NCBI GenBank assembly: GCA_029007415.1
Contig: JAQXHT010000030.1
Coordinates: 1 to 16,277 of the forward strand
Direction: 5' to 3'
Length of the DNA stretch: 16,277 bases
Origin: a bacterium
GTDB taxonomy: Bacteria > Bacillota_I > Bacilli_A > RF39 > UBA660
Shown here in pieces: positions 7,697 through 15,048 of the stretch. A program made the position numbers and the translations under genes. Below the pieces are notes generated by a model. That model did not search any database. It was not told where the DNA came from and saw only the letters and a program-made list of their open reading frames with translations. Position 1 is the stretch's first letter. Every line of letters starts with the position of its first letter.

Positions 7697-8542
7697 CTAA
7701 TCTTTTGCCTCCTGTTTTAACATTTCTTTTTCTAATAATTTTAATGATTTAAGTATTTCTTTATTTCTAAATATTAATGAATCGTATTTTTGCTTTTGAA
7801 ATTTTTTTGCTAGCGAACTTCCTTCTTTATGATAAAGTTCTATCTTAGGACTATAGAGCATAACTAAGTTATTTTCTTTGGCTCTTAGTGCTAAAAATTC
7901 TTCTTCATGGAATAAAAATGTTCCATTATAAAATACGTCATTATATTTTTTATAGTATTTTTTAGAGAATATTAATGCACACCCATGAAGTGCTACATTA
8001 AGTTGTTCACTACTTCCATTAGTAGTCTTTTTTTCTTTTCTAAAAGGTGCTTTTAACTTTAAATAAATATTTAATAACAGTCTTAGGAATTTATTTTGAT
8101 ATATCTTTATTAGTTTTTCTGTATATTTAATTCTTGCTCTTACCTCATCTAAAGTTTTATAAGCATAAAATGGATTACAAGAATCTGATTCTTCTGGTAA
8201 AATTTTAGGTCCTAATATATCAAATTTATATTTTTTATATAATTTTTCCACTTGAGTTATAAAGTCTTTTTGTTCTATGATAACATCATTATTAATTACA
8301 CATAGAAAGTCTGGTTGAAAGTGTTCTATAGCATATTTACATCCTATATTATTTGCTTTTGCAAAACCTATATTTTCTTCATTTATAATCACTTTAGAAA
8401 CTCGTTTTTCTATCATCTTTAAGTTATCATAATCTTTAGAATTAGATACAACAACAATATTTGAATTAAACTTTTCTAAAGAATCTAAACATTCCATAGT
8501 TTCATCTATATTATTATAGTGTAAAATCACAAAAGTCATCAT
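7697..8542 (-). CDS. GT2 glycosyltransferase, WbbL/rhamnosyltransferase-like
   Basis: The 281-residue cytoplasmic enzyme starts directly with TFVILHYNNIDETMECL. It has NEENIGFAKANNIG (54-67), the metal-site equivalent CVINNDV (81-87), LHGCALIF (185-192) and FLFHEEEFLALRA (209-221, with the likely catalytic acidic residues E213-E215). This set is typical of the WbbL-like GT2 branch that often transfers rhamnose, but the sugar cannot be read from the sequence. A basic, helical insert (about 130-178) may lie on the membrane. The ATG at 8542 overlaps the permease stop as ATGA; a second in-frame ATG at 8539 follows at once and neither has a strong ribosome site, so translational coupling is likely. 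It sits directly behind the exporter genes. Confidence 0.87.
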   Translation of the reverse strand: MMTFVILHYNNIDETMECLDSLEKFNSNIVVVSNSKDYDNLKMIEKRVSKVIINEENIGFAKANNIGCKYAIEHFQPDFLCVINNDVIIEQKDFITQVEKLYKKYKFDILGPKILPEESDSCNPFYAYKTLDEVRARIKYTEKLIKIYQNKFLRLLLNIYLKLKAPFRKEKKTTNGSSEQLNVALHGCALIFSKKYYKKYNDVFYNGTFLFHEEEFLALRAKENNLVMLYSPKIELYHKEGSSLAKKFQKQKYDSLIFRNKEILKSLKLLEKEMLKQEAKD

Positions 8543-9306
8543 ACTTCTTCGGCAAAACCCTTCTTTAATTTTTTAAATACTAATATTCCTATACCAGTAA
8601 GTATCAAACTAACTAATAAAACTAGTAATAATGGTATCATATCAGGCATTTGCTTATAATAAAAAATATCTCTATAACTATTAATTATTGTGGTCATTGG
8701 ATTTAAGTATAAAAGCCATCTAAAGTTTTCAGGAAATAACGAGGTTGAATACAAAACTGGTGTGGCATAAAAAAGCATGGTAACAAAGAAGTTAATTATG
8801 TATTCAGCATCTCTTACATAAACATCAATAGCACTAGTAATAAGTATTATTCCAATAGTTAAAATGTACTGGGTAAGAGCAATTAATGGTAACCACAATA
8901 TATTAAAACTAAAACCAATTCCACTAAACAATAAGAATAATAAGATTATTGGAACTGAGATAAAATAATTAACTAGACCACTAGTAGCGGTTGATAATGG
9001 TAGTATTTCTCTTGGAAAATAGACTTTCTTAATAATATCTGCATTACCAAGAATACAAAATGTTCCTTGGGAAATAACAGTAGTAAACCAGTTCCATGGT
9101 AATATAGCTATTACTATAAAGGTAACATAGTTTTCTTGACTACTTTTTAAGATAAAGGGAAAAACTATAGCATATACTAAAGTCATTAATAATGGATTAA
9201 TAAATGACCAAAGTACCCCTAGAAAAGAACCTTTATATTTACCTCTAATATCTTTTTTTACATTTGTTTTTAAAAATTCTCTATAATTATATATTTCTTT
9301 TATCAT
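8539..9306 (-). CDS. ABC-2 type polysaccharide/teichoic acid export permease
   Basis: This is the membrane half of a Wzm/TagG/RgpC-type exporter that moves a lipid-linked glycan to the outer face of the membrane. From the ATG at 9306 it has 255 residues. The amphipathic start ends in DIRGKYKGSFLGVLWSFINP, the hallmark of this family. About six helices follow, with the conserved YATPVLYS segment and LNPMTTIINSYRDIFY before the last two helices. I prefer ATG 9306, which has AGGAG 5 nt upstream. A longer reading from a TTG at 9324 would add six residues and overlap the ATPase stop. With ATG 9306 the gap to the ATPase gene is 8 nt. The gene is of usual length and intact. Confidence 0.92.
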   Translation of the reverse strand: MIKEIYNYREFLKTNVKKDIRGKYKGSFLGVLWSFINPLLMTLVYAIVFPFILKSSQENYVTFIVIAILPWNWFTTVISQGTFCILGNADIIKKVYFPREILPLSTATSGLVNYFISVPIILLFLLFSGIGFSFNILWLPLIALTQYILTIGIILITSAIDVYVRDAEYIINFFVTMLFYATPVLYSTSLFPENFRWLLYLNPMTTIINSYRDIFYYKQMPDMIPLLLVLLVSLILTGIGILVFKKLKKGFAEEV

Positions 9307-9314
9307 AACTACTC

Positions 9315-10055
9315 CTATCCACAAACTTTCAAGTATTCATCAACTACTTTATCCGGTTTACCATCTAGTCTTACTTCACCTTCATAAATCCAAATAGCTC
9401 TAGTGCATAGTTTTCTAACTTGTTCCAAACTATGAGTTACTATAACAATAGTCTTGTCACTTTCTTTTAACTCGGTTAGTTTAGCAAAACATTTATCTTG
9501 AAAGTGTTGATCCCCAACAGCTAGTATTTCATCAATTAGTAAGATATCAGCATCAACATTAATAGCTACTGAAAAAGCAAGACGCATATACATACCTGAT
9601 GAATAAGTTCTTACAGGACTATCTATAAATTCTCCTAATTCGGAAAATTCAATTATTTCATCTACTCTTTTTTCTATTTCTTCTTTAGTTAACCCAAAGA
9701 TGGATGCATTAAAATAAATATTTTCTCTTCCTGTAAAGTCAGGATGAAAACCAGCTCCTAGTTCTAATAAGGAGGTTAATTTTCCATTAGTAATTAATTT
9801 ACCTTTACTAGGATAAATGATTTTAGTCATTAATTTTAGTAAGGTACTTTTACCACTACCATTAGTACCAATAAGAGCTACTGTTTCTCCTTTTTTTATA
9901 GTTAAATTTATATCTTTTAAAACTATCCTACTGTTTTCTTTCTTTTTATTCCAAAACACTAATCGTTCCTTTAAAGTGCTTGGTTTATCATAAAAAAGTT
10001 TAAATTCTTTAGTAAGATTTTCTACTTTTATAGCATATTCTTCTTTTTTACTCAT
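9315..10055 (-). CDS. ABC transporter ATPase for polysaccharide/teichoic acid export
   Basis: The 246-residue ATPase powers the permease encoded next to it. It has Walker A GTNGSGKST (63-71), the family-specific LLELGAGFHPDFTGREN (96-112), signature YSSGM (151-155), Walker B ILLIDE (171-176) followed by LAVGD, and the H-loop His208. This pattern is specific to TagH/Wzt/RgpD-type exporters. It ends soon after the nucleotide-binding domain and lacks the C-terminal carbohydrate-binding domain of long Wzt proteins, so export is probably not gated by a terminal sugar cap. The ribosome site GGAAAG is modest. A 98-nt gap with -10-like boxes and a palindrome lies upstream, so the pair may also be transcribed independently of the genes before it. 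Confidence 0.93.
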   Translation of the reverse strand: MSKKEEYAIKVENLTKEFKLFYDKPSTLKERLVFWNKKKENSRIVLKDINLTIKKGETVALIGTNGSGKSTLLKLMTKIIYPSKGKLITNGKLTSLLELGAGFHPDFTGRENIYFNASIFGLTKEEIEKRVDEIIEFSELGEFIDSPVRTYSSGMYMRLAFSVAINVDADILLIDEILAVGDQHFQDKCFAKLTELKESDKTIVIVTHSLEQVRKLCTRAIWIYEGEVRLDGKPDKVVDEYLKVCG

Positions 10056-10067
10056 ACTTCACTTTCC

Positions 10068-10084
10068 AATCAATATAATTGATT
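10068..10084. repeat. 17-bp palindrome in the leader of the ABC transporter genes
   Basis: AATCAAT-ATA-ATTGATT is a perfect 7-bp inverted repeat around a 3-nt centre. It lies 13 nt upstream of the ATPase start and just downstream of both candidate -10 boxes. It could be an operator or a weak leader hairpin. In such AT-rich DNA chance is also possible. Confidence 0.4.
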
Positions 10085-10094
10085 AGTCCCTTCT

Positions 10095-10132
10095 ATTATA
10101 TTTTAATCATAATATTCATTAAGAGTATATCA
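10095..10132 (-). promoter_or_regulatory. Candidate internal promoter(s) for the ABC transporter genes
   Basis: The gap 10056-10153 holds two minus-strand -10 candidates. One is an extended TG-A-TATACT (10124-10132). The other is an exact TATAAT (10095-10100) with only a poor -35 (TTAATG, 16-nt spacer). Neither has a good TTGACA box. This is the only sizeable gap inside the long cluster apart from the decayed region near 2.5 kb, which supports a secondary start of transcription. Confidence 0.35.
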
Positions 10133-10153
10133 TAAATATTAATTTTAAAAAAG

Positions 10154-11611
10154 TTAATTACCTTTCTTTTTATTGCTATTTTCTTTATAGGAAATTGGTA
10201 AATCGTAAATAGCTTTTGCTAAAGTATTAATATTAGCATAACCGTATTTTTCATCTGGTTCTAAGTATGTTCCTTCTGCCCATTCATTCCAAGCATTAAC
10301 AAACATAAATCTTTTATCTAAAGGATTTCTTCTTCTTGTTTCTTCTATTATAATTCTTAACCATTTATAATAACTTTTTAATGAATAATTATAATATACT
10401 GTAAATTCTTCTTTTCTTCTTGCTGAATTATCCCATCCCATAGTAACAGTATAATAAAATGGTTTTAAAGGAAAATGTTCACGATATAAGTGTTCAATAT
10501 CATTAACTATTTGTTCATAATTAAATATCTTACTAGAAGGTAATCCTGTTATTTTAGTAGCTTGATGTCCTACTCCTTGTGGTGGAAAATCAAATTCTGC
10601 ATCTACATACTCGGTATATTTATGTTCTTGATTAAATAAATCACACTTAGACATGATATAAATATCTCCTATACCTTCTTCTTTAGCATATTTACGCCAG
10701 TTTTCTACTAATTCAGCAAAGTTTGGTATTGCTGTTGGATTATATATCATAATAACTGGTTTTCCATCTATTTTAATATATCTTTTATCAGTAACATACT
10801 TTTTAATATCTTTAATAAATTTCTTATAATCTGATTTAGCATATTCTTGTTTTATTAATATATCTTTATTTAGACCATCCCATGCTCTAGTCCAGTTTTC
10901 ATTAGCCCAACATAAACAAAAGGGAAAATCTATTGTTGATTCTAAAAATAAATCACCTGGTTTCTCCATAAGTCTTTTACCAGAAAACCAATAGTAATAG
11001 TAACAAAAACCATATATACCATGTTGCTTAGCAAGTTTAACTTGTTTTTCTATAGTTTCAATATTATCAAGTGTATAATAACCTATATCTTTATGAGGAG
11101 TTCTTGGTTGATAATGATTATCAAATCTAGGTAAAGACTTTTTAGTATTAGTCCATTCCATAAATCCTTTACCCCACCACTCATCATTTTCTTTAAAAGT
11201 ATGATATTGTGGTAAATAAAAGGCTATTGTTTTTATATCTGTACTATTAGCTGAAAAGTCAATATTATCTTGATATGTTGAATTATAAGGTTTAAAGTTT
11301 TTATAAAAGTTTTTATCGGGTGAAATCTTTTTAACTATTAATTCTTTTTCTTTTACTGTATTTTTATTATCAACTGGTTTTTTAGAAAGTTTACTACTAA
11401 CCATACGAAGTGGTTTAGTAACTTTCCAGCTTTTACTATTTAAAATATTATTTATATCATTTTGATAAGTTGCTTTCTCATTATTTAAAGTAACTATTTG
11501 TTTATTTAAATCAGCTATTTTATTATTTAAATTAGAAATATCTTTTTTTAAGTCATATATTTCTTTTTTTAAATCATACTTTGTAACTTTGTAACTATTT
11601 AAATCTTTCAT
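10154..11611 (-). CDS. WbsX-type glycosyltransferase with N-terminal coiled coil
   Basis: The 485-residue product starts with a coiled coil (about 12-58, heptads of Leu/Ile with Asn and Lys). SKSWKVTKPLR (59-69) follows; it is a motif that often links such coils to transferase domains in surface-glycan clusters. After a Lys/Asn-rich linker comes the WbsX domain (Glyco_tran_WbsX, related to GH99): AFYLPQYHTFKENDEWWGKG (130-149), FMEWTN, HYQPR, GFCYYYYWF (201-209) and CWANENWTRAWDG (234-246). Near the end are YYTVTMGWDNSARR and FVNAWNEWAEGTYLEPD. WbsX proteins occur in O-antigen and rhamnan clusters and are taken to be glycosyltransferases, though the reaction is poorly defined. GAGGAAAG precedes the start, which overlaps the upstream GT4 gene by 17 nt. 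No signal peptide is seen, so it acts in the cytoplasm. Confidence 0.88.
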   Translation of the reverse strand: MKDLNSYKVTKYDLKKEIYDLKKDISNLNNKIADLNKQIVTLNNEKATYQNDINNILNSKSWKVTKPLRMVSSKLSKKPVDNKNTVKEKELIVKKISPDKNFYKNFKPYNSTYQDNIDFSANSTDIKTIAFYLPQYHTFKENDEWWGKGFMEWTNTKKSLPRFDNHYQPRTPHKDIGYYTLDNIETIEKQVKLAKQHGIYGFCYYYYWFSGKRLMEKPGDLFLESTIDFPFCLCWANENWTRAWDGLNKDILIKQEYAKSDYKKFIKDIKKYVTDKRYIKIDGKPVIMIYNPTAIPNFAELVENWRKYAKEEGIGDIYIMSKCDLFNQEHKYTEYVDAEFDFPPQGVGHQATKITGLPSSKIFNYEQIVNDIEHLYREHFPLKPFYYTVTMGWDNSARRKEEFTVYYNYSLKSYYKWLRIIIEETRRRNPLDKRFMFVNAWNEWAEGTYLEPDEKYGYANINTLAKAIYDLPISYKENSNKKKGN

Positions 11612-12740
11612 TTTCTTTCCTCACTTTATCATATAAACTATAAATTTCTTTAGCACATCTATCTATTAAATATTTATTTTTAGAAGAAGAATAAGCCTTC
11701 ATACCTAATCTTTTTATCTCACTTCGATTATTATATAAGTATTCTATTTTATCAGCTAAATCTAAAGCATTATCTTGTTCAAATAATAACCCATTTTTAT
11801 TATTATCAATTAGTTCAACTGTTCCCCCAGAATTAGTTCCTATAACTGCTAATCCACTCATCATAGCTTCTACTGTTACGCGACCAAAAGCTTCTTTTTT
11901 TGAAGAAATAATTTCAATATCAACTTTTTTTCTTAATTCTTTTAAGTTATTAACTTGTCCAAGACATTTTAACCATTTCTTATCACTATCAATTCCAAGG
12001 TCTTCTATTCTTCCTCTTCCTGCTAATAACAATTCTATATTATACCCCTTATTAATCAACTTATCAATTGCTTTTACAGTTATATCTTGTCCTTTACTTT
12101 TTAAAATCATACCAGCTTGTAAACAAATTAATTTCTTTTTCTTATCTAAGTTATAGTTTGTTCTTTGATATATATTTTCCCTACCAACACCATTATATAT
12201 TAAAAATAGTTTTAGGGAGGAAACTTTTCCTTTAAACTTTTCCCTTACTGCTTTTGATATACATATTAAATAATTATCATCAGCTATTTTTTTATAGTAT
12301 TCATCATAACTACATAAAGGATACATATTAAAGTCATCTTCTCCAAATTCCCTAATATGCCAAATGTGAGGAATATTCATAATTTTACTAAGTCTATATC
12401 CTAAATCAACAACAGATGTATTTGAATGAATTATATCTATATTTTTATCTTTTAATATTGAAGCTAGTTTTAAAGCTAATTGTTGATTTAGTGTATCATA
12501 TTTATTTTCCCAGTTTTTTTGTTTTATTTCAAAATCAGCGTCTTTTACTTCTACCCATCTATAAAATGGTACAAAATACATTTCAATATTTCTACTTTTA
12601 ATAGCATCTACAAACGGACCAGTTTCAAAAGGTGATACGATAATAAAATTACATTTATCTTTTAAAGTATCTATTAAATTCAACATTGAATAACTTGCTC
12701 CATTTATTATTTGTTCATGTCCTATCATCAATATATTCAT
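11595..12740 (-). CDS. GT4-family glycosyltransferase
   Basis: The 381-residue GT-B enzyme is retaining by family. The N-terminal Rossmann domain begins MNILMIGHEQIINGASYSML, with the flexible GAS loop that binds the acceptor. NGVG (183-186) lies near the domain junction. The C-terminal donor domain has LQAGMILKSKGQD (207-219), LLLAGRG (237-243), the EX7E motif with E283 and E291 (EAFGRVTVE) and GTNSGGTVELI (301-311). The donor sugar cannot be deduced. It is cytoplasmic and would extend the glycan before export. A GGAAG ribosome site precedes ATG 12740. It lies 22 nt after the acyltransferase gene, and its end overlaps the WbsX gene, so it is within the same operon. Confidence 0.9.
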   Translation of the reverse strand: MNILMIGHEQIINGASYSMLNLIDTLKDKCNFIIVSPFETGPFVDAIKSRNIEMYFVPFYRWVEVKDADFEIKQKNWENKYDTLNQQLALKLASILKDKNIDIIHSNTSVVDLGYRLSKIMNIPHIWHIREFGEDDFNMYPLCSYDEYYKKIADDNYLICISKAVREKFKGKVSSLKLFLIYNGVGRENIYQRTNYNLDKKKKLICLQAGMILKSKGQDITVKAIDKLINKGYNIELLLAGRGRIEDLGIDSDKKWLKCLGQVNNLKELRKKVDIEIISSKKEAFGRVTVEAMMSGLAVIGTNSGGTVELIDNNKNGLLFEQDNALDLADKIEYLYNNRSEIKRLGMKAYSSSKNKYLIDRCAKEIYSLYDKVRKENERFK

Positions 12741-12762
12741 AGCAAATCTTCCTTTCTATTTA

Positions 12763-13878
12763 TTATAATCGCCCCAAGTAATCATAAAACTTATTTTTTT
12801 TAGCTATAATATTTTTTTTATTACAAATAAATTTAGTAATATTATGTCTTATTAGTTCTATTAATGAACAAACTATAAACATCAGTAAAGTACATATTAA
12901 AATATATATTAATGAAGATGAGGTAAGCATTTTATTAGAATTAATTTTAATAGCTTTATAAATTATATTACGAATATAAGTATTGTCATGTATTAAGTAA
13001 ACGCCAAGAGTTACAGATGCTAAAATATTAATTTTCTTATTTTTGATTTTTAAAGTTTCAAAGTATAAAAAGTAAGAAATTGATTGAATAATAACTAAAG
13101 GTGTTGAATAATTAAACTGACTGTTTCTAATACATGAAGCTATTTCTTTAACTAATTCATTAGAATAGGTATCAAGTTGATTAGCAAAAAGCATGATAAT
13201 AAAGTTAAGAGTAAAGCAAACTATAAATAGAGTTAAAAATATTAATTGTCTTTTTTCTCTAGTAAATCTTCTAAAATAATAATTTTCTTTAATAGGATAT
13301 TTCTTTAAATAAGCACCTATTAGATATAAAAAACAAAACTGAATAATTGTATAACCACTATTATCAATGGTTCTAGCACTTGTAATATATGGTACTATAG
13401 AAAATAATACAAAAGATAATAATAAGAGTTTCTTATGTTCTTTATTAGTTAAAGATGATATTAATTTATTTAAATAAGGACTTAATAAGTATAGTGTTAA
13501 ATAACAATTTATAAACCAATAGTCAGCTACATCTAATGGTAATAATTCATTAATAAAATCTACTTTTGATATAGATATTAGGTTAAAAAGAGATAATATA
13601 ATTATTATTACTACTCGGTAAAACCATTGAAGGCAAAATAGATTCAAAAATTTCTTTAAAGAAAATTGATGTTCGGACTGAAAATAACCACAAGCTAAAA
13701 TAAATGAATTAACATGTACTAGAAATATACACATTAATAAATAACATAATAAATTAGTAACTCCTGTAGTATGTTCTAAAACCTTTCCATGCACAAGTAC
13801 ATGCCAAAAGACTATCATGAACATAGAAATTACTCGCATTAATTCAAAGTTTGATTCTCTTTCTTTTATCTTCATCAT
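12763..13878 (-). CDS. Membrane acyltransferase, family 3 (O-acetyltransferase-like)
   Basis: The 371-residue integral membrane protein opens with ERESNFELMRVISMFMIVFW and a His at 26, the hallmark of the acyltransferase-3 family in Bacillota capsule and wall-glycan clusters. About ten helices follow, with YWFINCYLTLYLLSPYL at the external or catalytic face and LIHDN near the end. Members of this family transfer acetyl or other acyl groups to exported glycans. It is the first gene behind a near-consensus promoter and probably leads the operon. ATG occurs twice in a row (13878 and 13875). AAGGA fits the second better (6 nt instead of 3), so the true protein may lack one Met. The acyl donor and target are unknown. 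Confidence 0.88.
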   Translation of the reverse strand: MMKIKERESNFELMRVISMFMIVFWHVLVHGKVLEHTTGVTNLLCYLLMCIFLVHVNSFILACGYFQSEHQFSLKKFLNLFCLQWFYRVVIIIILSLFNLISISKVDFINELLPLDVADYWFINCYLTLYLLSPYLNKLISSLTNKEHKKLLLLSFVLFSIVPYITSARTIDNSGYTIIQFCFLYLIGAYLKKYPIKENYYFRRFTREKRQLIFLTLFIVCFTLNFIIMLFANQLDTYSNELVKEIASCIRNSQFNYSTPLVIIQSISYFLYFETLKIKNKKINILASVTLGVYLIHDNTYIRNIIYKAIKINSNKMLTSSSLIYILICTLLMFIVCSLIELIRHNITKFICNKKNIIAKKNKFYDYLGRL

Positions 13879-13919
13879 GTATCCTTACCCCCACCTGATG
13901 TTTCATATCTTATATAGAG

Positions 13920-13948
13920 AGTATAACATGATATAGTAGGAGTGTCAA
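13920..13948 (-). promoter_or_regulatory. Strong sigma-A-type promoter of the polysaccharide operon
   Basis: On the minus strand TTGACA (13943-13948) is an exact -35, followed by a 17-nt spacer and TATACT (13920-13925) with an extended TG one base upstream. It lies about 42 nt before the acyltransferase start and just after the terminator of the preceding gene, so it defines the start of the main cluster. Confidence 0.87.
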
Positions 13949-13969
13949 AAATGAATTGTAAGATTACAT

Positions 13970-13997
13970 AAAAAAGATGGTCTTTAATTAACCATCT
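13970..13997 (-). terminator. Rho-independent terminator of the GtrB-like gene
   Basis: On the minus strand AGATGGT (13997-13991), a 9-nt loop, ACCATCT (13981-13975) and then T residues to 13970 form a 7-bp stem with a U-tract. It lies 4 nt after the stop of the upstream glycosyltransferase gene and before the strong promoter. Confidence 0.85.
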
Positions 13998-14001
13998 CTA
14001 T

Positions 14002-14967
14002 CTACTTTTTATTAATTTCTTCTAAATTTTCAGCAACTATAAATCTTGGACGAGCTTTTGTTTCATTATACATTTTTCCAACATACTCACCTATAATTCC
14101 TAATGATATCATCTGTAATCCACCAATAAACCAAATAGAAATATTTAGGAAAGTCCAACCATCTATTGTGTTACCTGATATTTTTCTAATTAGGGAATAA
14201 ATCATAATGATTATACTAATAAATAAAATAATAAATCCTAAGCCACAAATTAATCTTAATGGTTTTACGGAGAAAGATGTAATACCATCCCAAGCAAAGT
14301 TTAACATTTTCTTTAAAGGATATTTTGATTCACCAGCAAATCTTTCTGCTCTTTCATAGTACACTTTATCTGATTTATAACCAATTAATGGAAAGATACC
14401 TCTTAGGAAAAGATTAACTTCTTTATAATCTTGAAAGTTATTTAAAACTTTTTTAGAAGTTAAACGATAATCTGCATGATTATATACAACATCAACACCC
14501 ATCATTTGCATAAATTTATAGAATCCTTCTGCTGTTACTCTTTTAAAGAATGTATCTGTTTTTCTAGCTGATCTAACTCCATAAACAATATCACAACCAT
14601 CATAATATTTTTCTAACATTCCATCTACAGCATTAATATCATCTTGTAAATCTGCATCCATTGATATTACAACATCAGCATAGTCTTTAGCAGTAAGCAA
14701 TCCTGCTACTAAAGCATTTTGATGTCCTCTATTTCTTGATAGAGATATTCCTGTAAACATAGAATCATTATTATGTATTTGTTTAATCAATTCCCATGTC
14801 TTATCTTTAGAACCATCATTTACATACATAACCTTACTTTTAGCACTGATAATTTTTTTCTTGATTAATCCATTCAATTTTTCTTTTAATCTTTTTGTAG
14901 TTTCTAGTAACACCTCTTCTTCATTATAACAAGGTATTACCATATAAAGTACATCACATTTTTTCAT
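14002..14967 (-). CDS. Polyprenyl-phosphate glycosyltransferase, GtrB/CsbB-like GT2
   Basis: The 321-residue product has a cytoplasmic GT2 domain followed by two membrane helices (about 237-260 and 271-296). Motifs are VIPCYNEEEVL (10-20), YVNDGSKDKT (48-57), LSRNRGHQNAL (76-86), the metal site DADLQD (104-109), GVRSARKTD (130-138), DYRL (166-169) and RAERFAGESKYPLKKM (206-221). This is the classical GtrB/YkcC/CsbB set. Such enzymes make undecaprenyl-phosphate glucose or a related sugar for later use outside the membrane. AGGAG lies 6 nt before the ATG. It has its own promoter and terminator, so it is a separate unit beside the main cluster. Its motifs differ from the second GtrB-like enzyme at 1490, so the two may use different donors. 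No GtrA gene is directly next to it. Confidence 0.92.
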   Translation of the reverse strand: MKKCDVLYMVIPCYNEEEVLLETTKRLKEKLNGLIKKKIISAKSKVMYVNDGSKDKTWELIKQIHNNDSMFTGISLSRNRGHQNALVAGLLTAKDYADVVISMDADLQDDINAVDGMLEKYYDGCDIVYGVRSARKTDTFFKRVTAEGFYKFMQMMGVDVVYNHADYRLTSKKVLNNFQDYKEVNLFLRGIFPLIGYKSDKVYYERAERFAGESKYPLKKMLNFAWDGITSFSVKPLRLICGLGFIILFISIIIMIYSLIRKISGNTIDGWTFLNISIWFIGGLQMISLGIIGEYVGKMYNETKARPRFIVAENLEEINKK

Positions 14968-15004
14968 ATTCTACTCCTACTCTACTTTTTTTCTTTCTAA
15001 AGTT

Positions 15005-15032
15005 ATTGTATCATTAAAAACGATATTGTCAA
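15005..15032 (-). promoter_or_regulatory. Promoter of the GtrB/CsbB-like gene
   Basis: TTGACA (15027-15032), a 16-nt spacer and TACAAT (15005-15010), with TG one base upstream of the -10, lie on the minus strand 38 nt before the start at 14967. The gap after the GH25 gene shows no clear terminator, so read-through from that gene may add to it. Confidence 0.75.
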
Positions 15033-15048
15033 TCATTGTTTAATTTTA

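Noticed and set aside
8539..9324. Recoded TGA (genetic code 4), considered because the DNA is so AT-rich and almost all stops are TAA or TAG
   Set aside because: The permease ends at a TGA in the expected ATGA overlap, tryptophan uses TGG throughout, and all genes keep full family length under the standard code.
9307..9324. TTG start for the export permease
   Set aside because: An ATG six codons later has AGGAG at 5 nt and gives the family's usual N-terminus; the TTG would overlap the ATPase stop.
10140..10162. Possible terminator after the WbsX gene (TAATT ... AATTA arms)
   Set aside because: The stem is a few A-T pairs only, with no GC pairs and no clean U-tract, so it would not be stable.
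11460..11600. AT-rich short repeats resembling a direct-repeat array
   Set aside because: They are the heptad codons (Leu, Ile, Asn, Lys) of the coiled coil; spacing and units do not fit a CRISPR array.
12416..12601. 61-codon plus-strand ORF rich in Leu and Tyr
   Set aside because: It is antisense to the GT4 gene, and its hydrophobic composition is what AT-rich opposite strands give.
14968..15048. Possible terminator for the GH25 gene (ATTG...CAAT arms)
   Set aside because: The pairing is imperfect and no U-tract follows; the same bases form a good promoter for the next gene.
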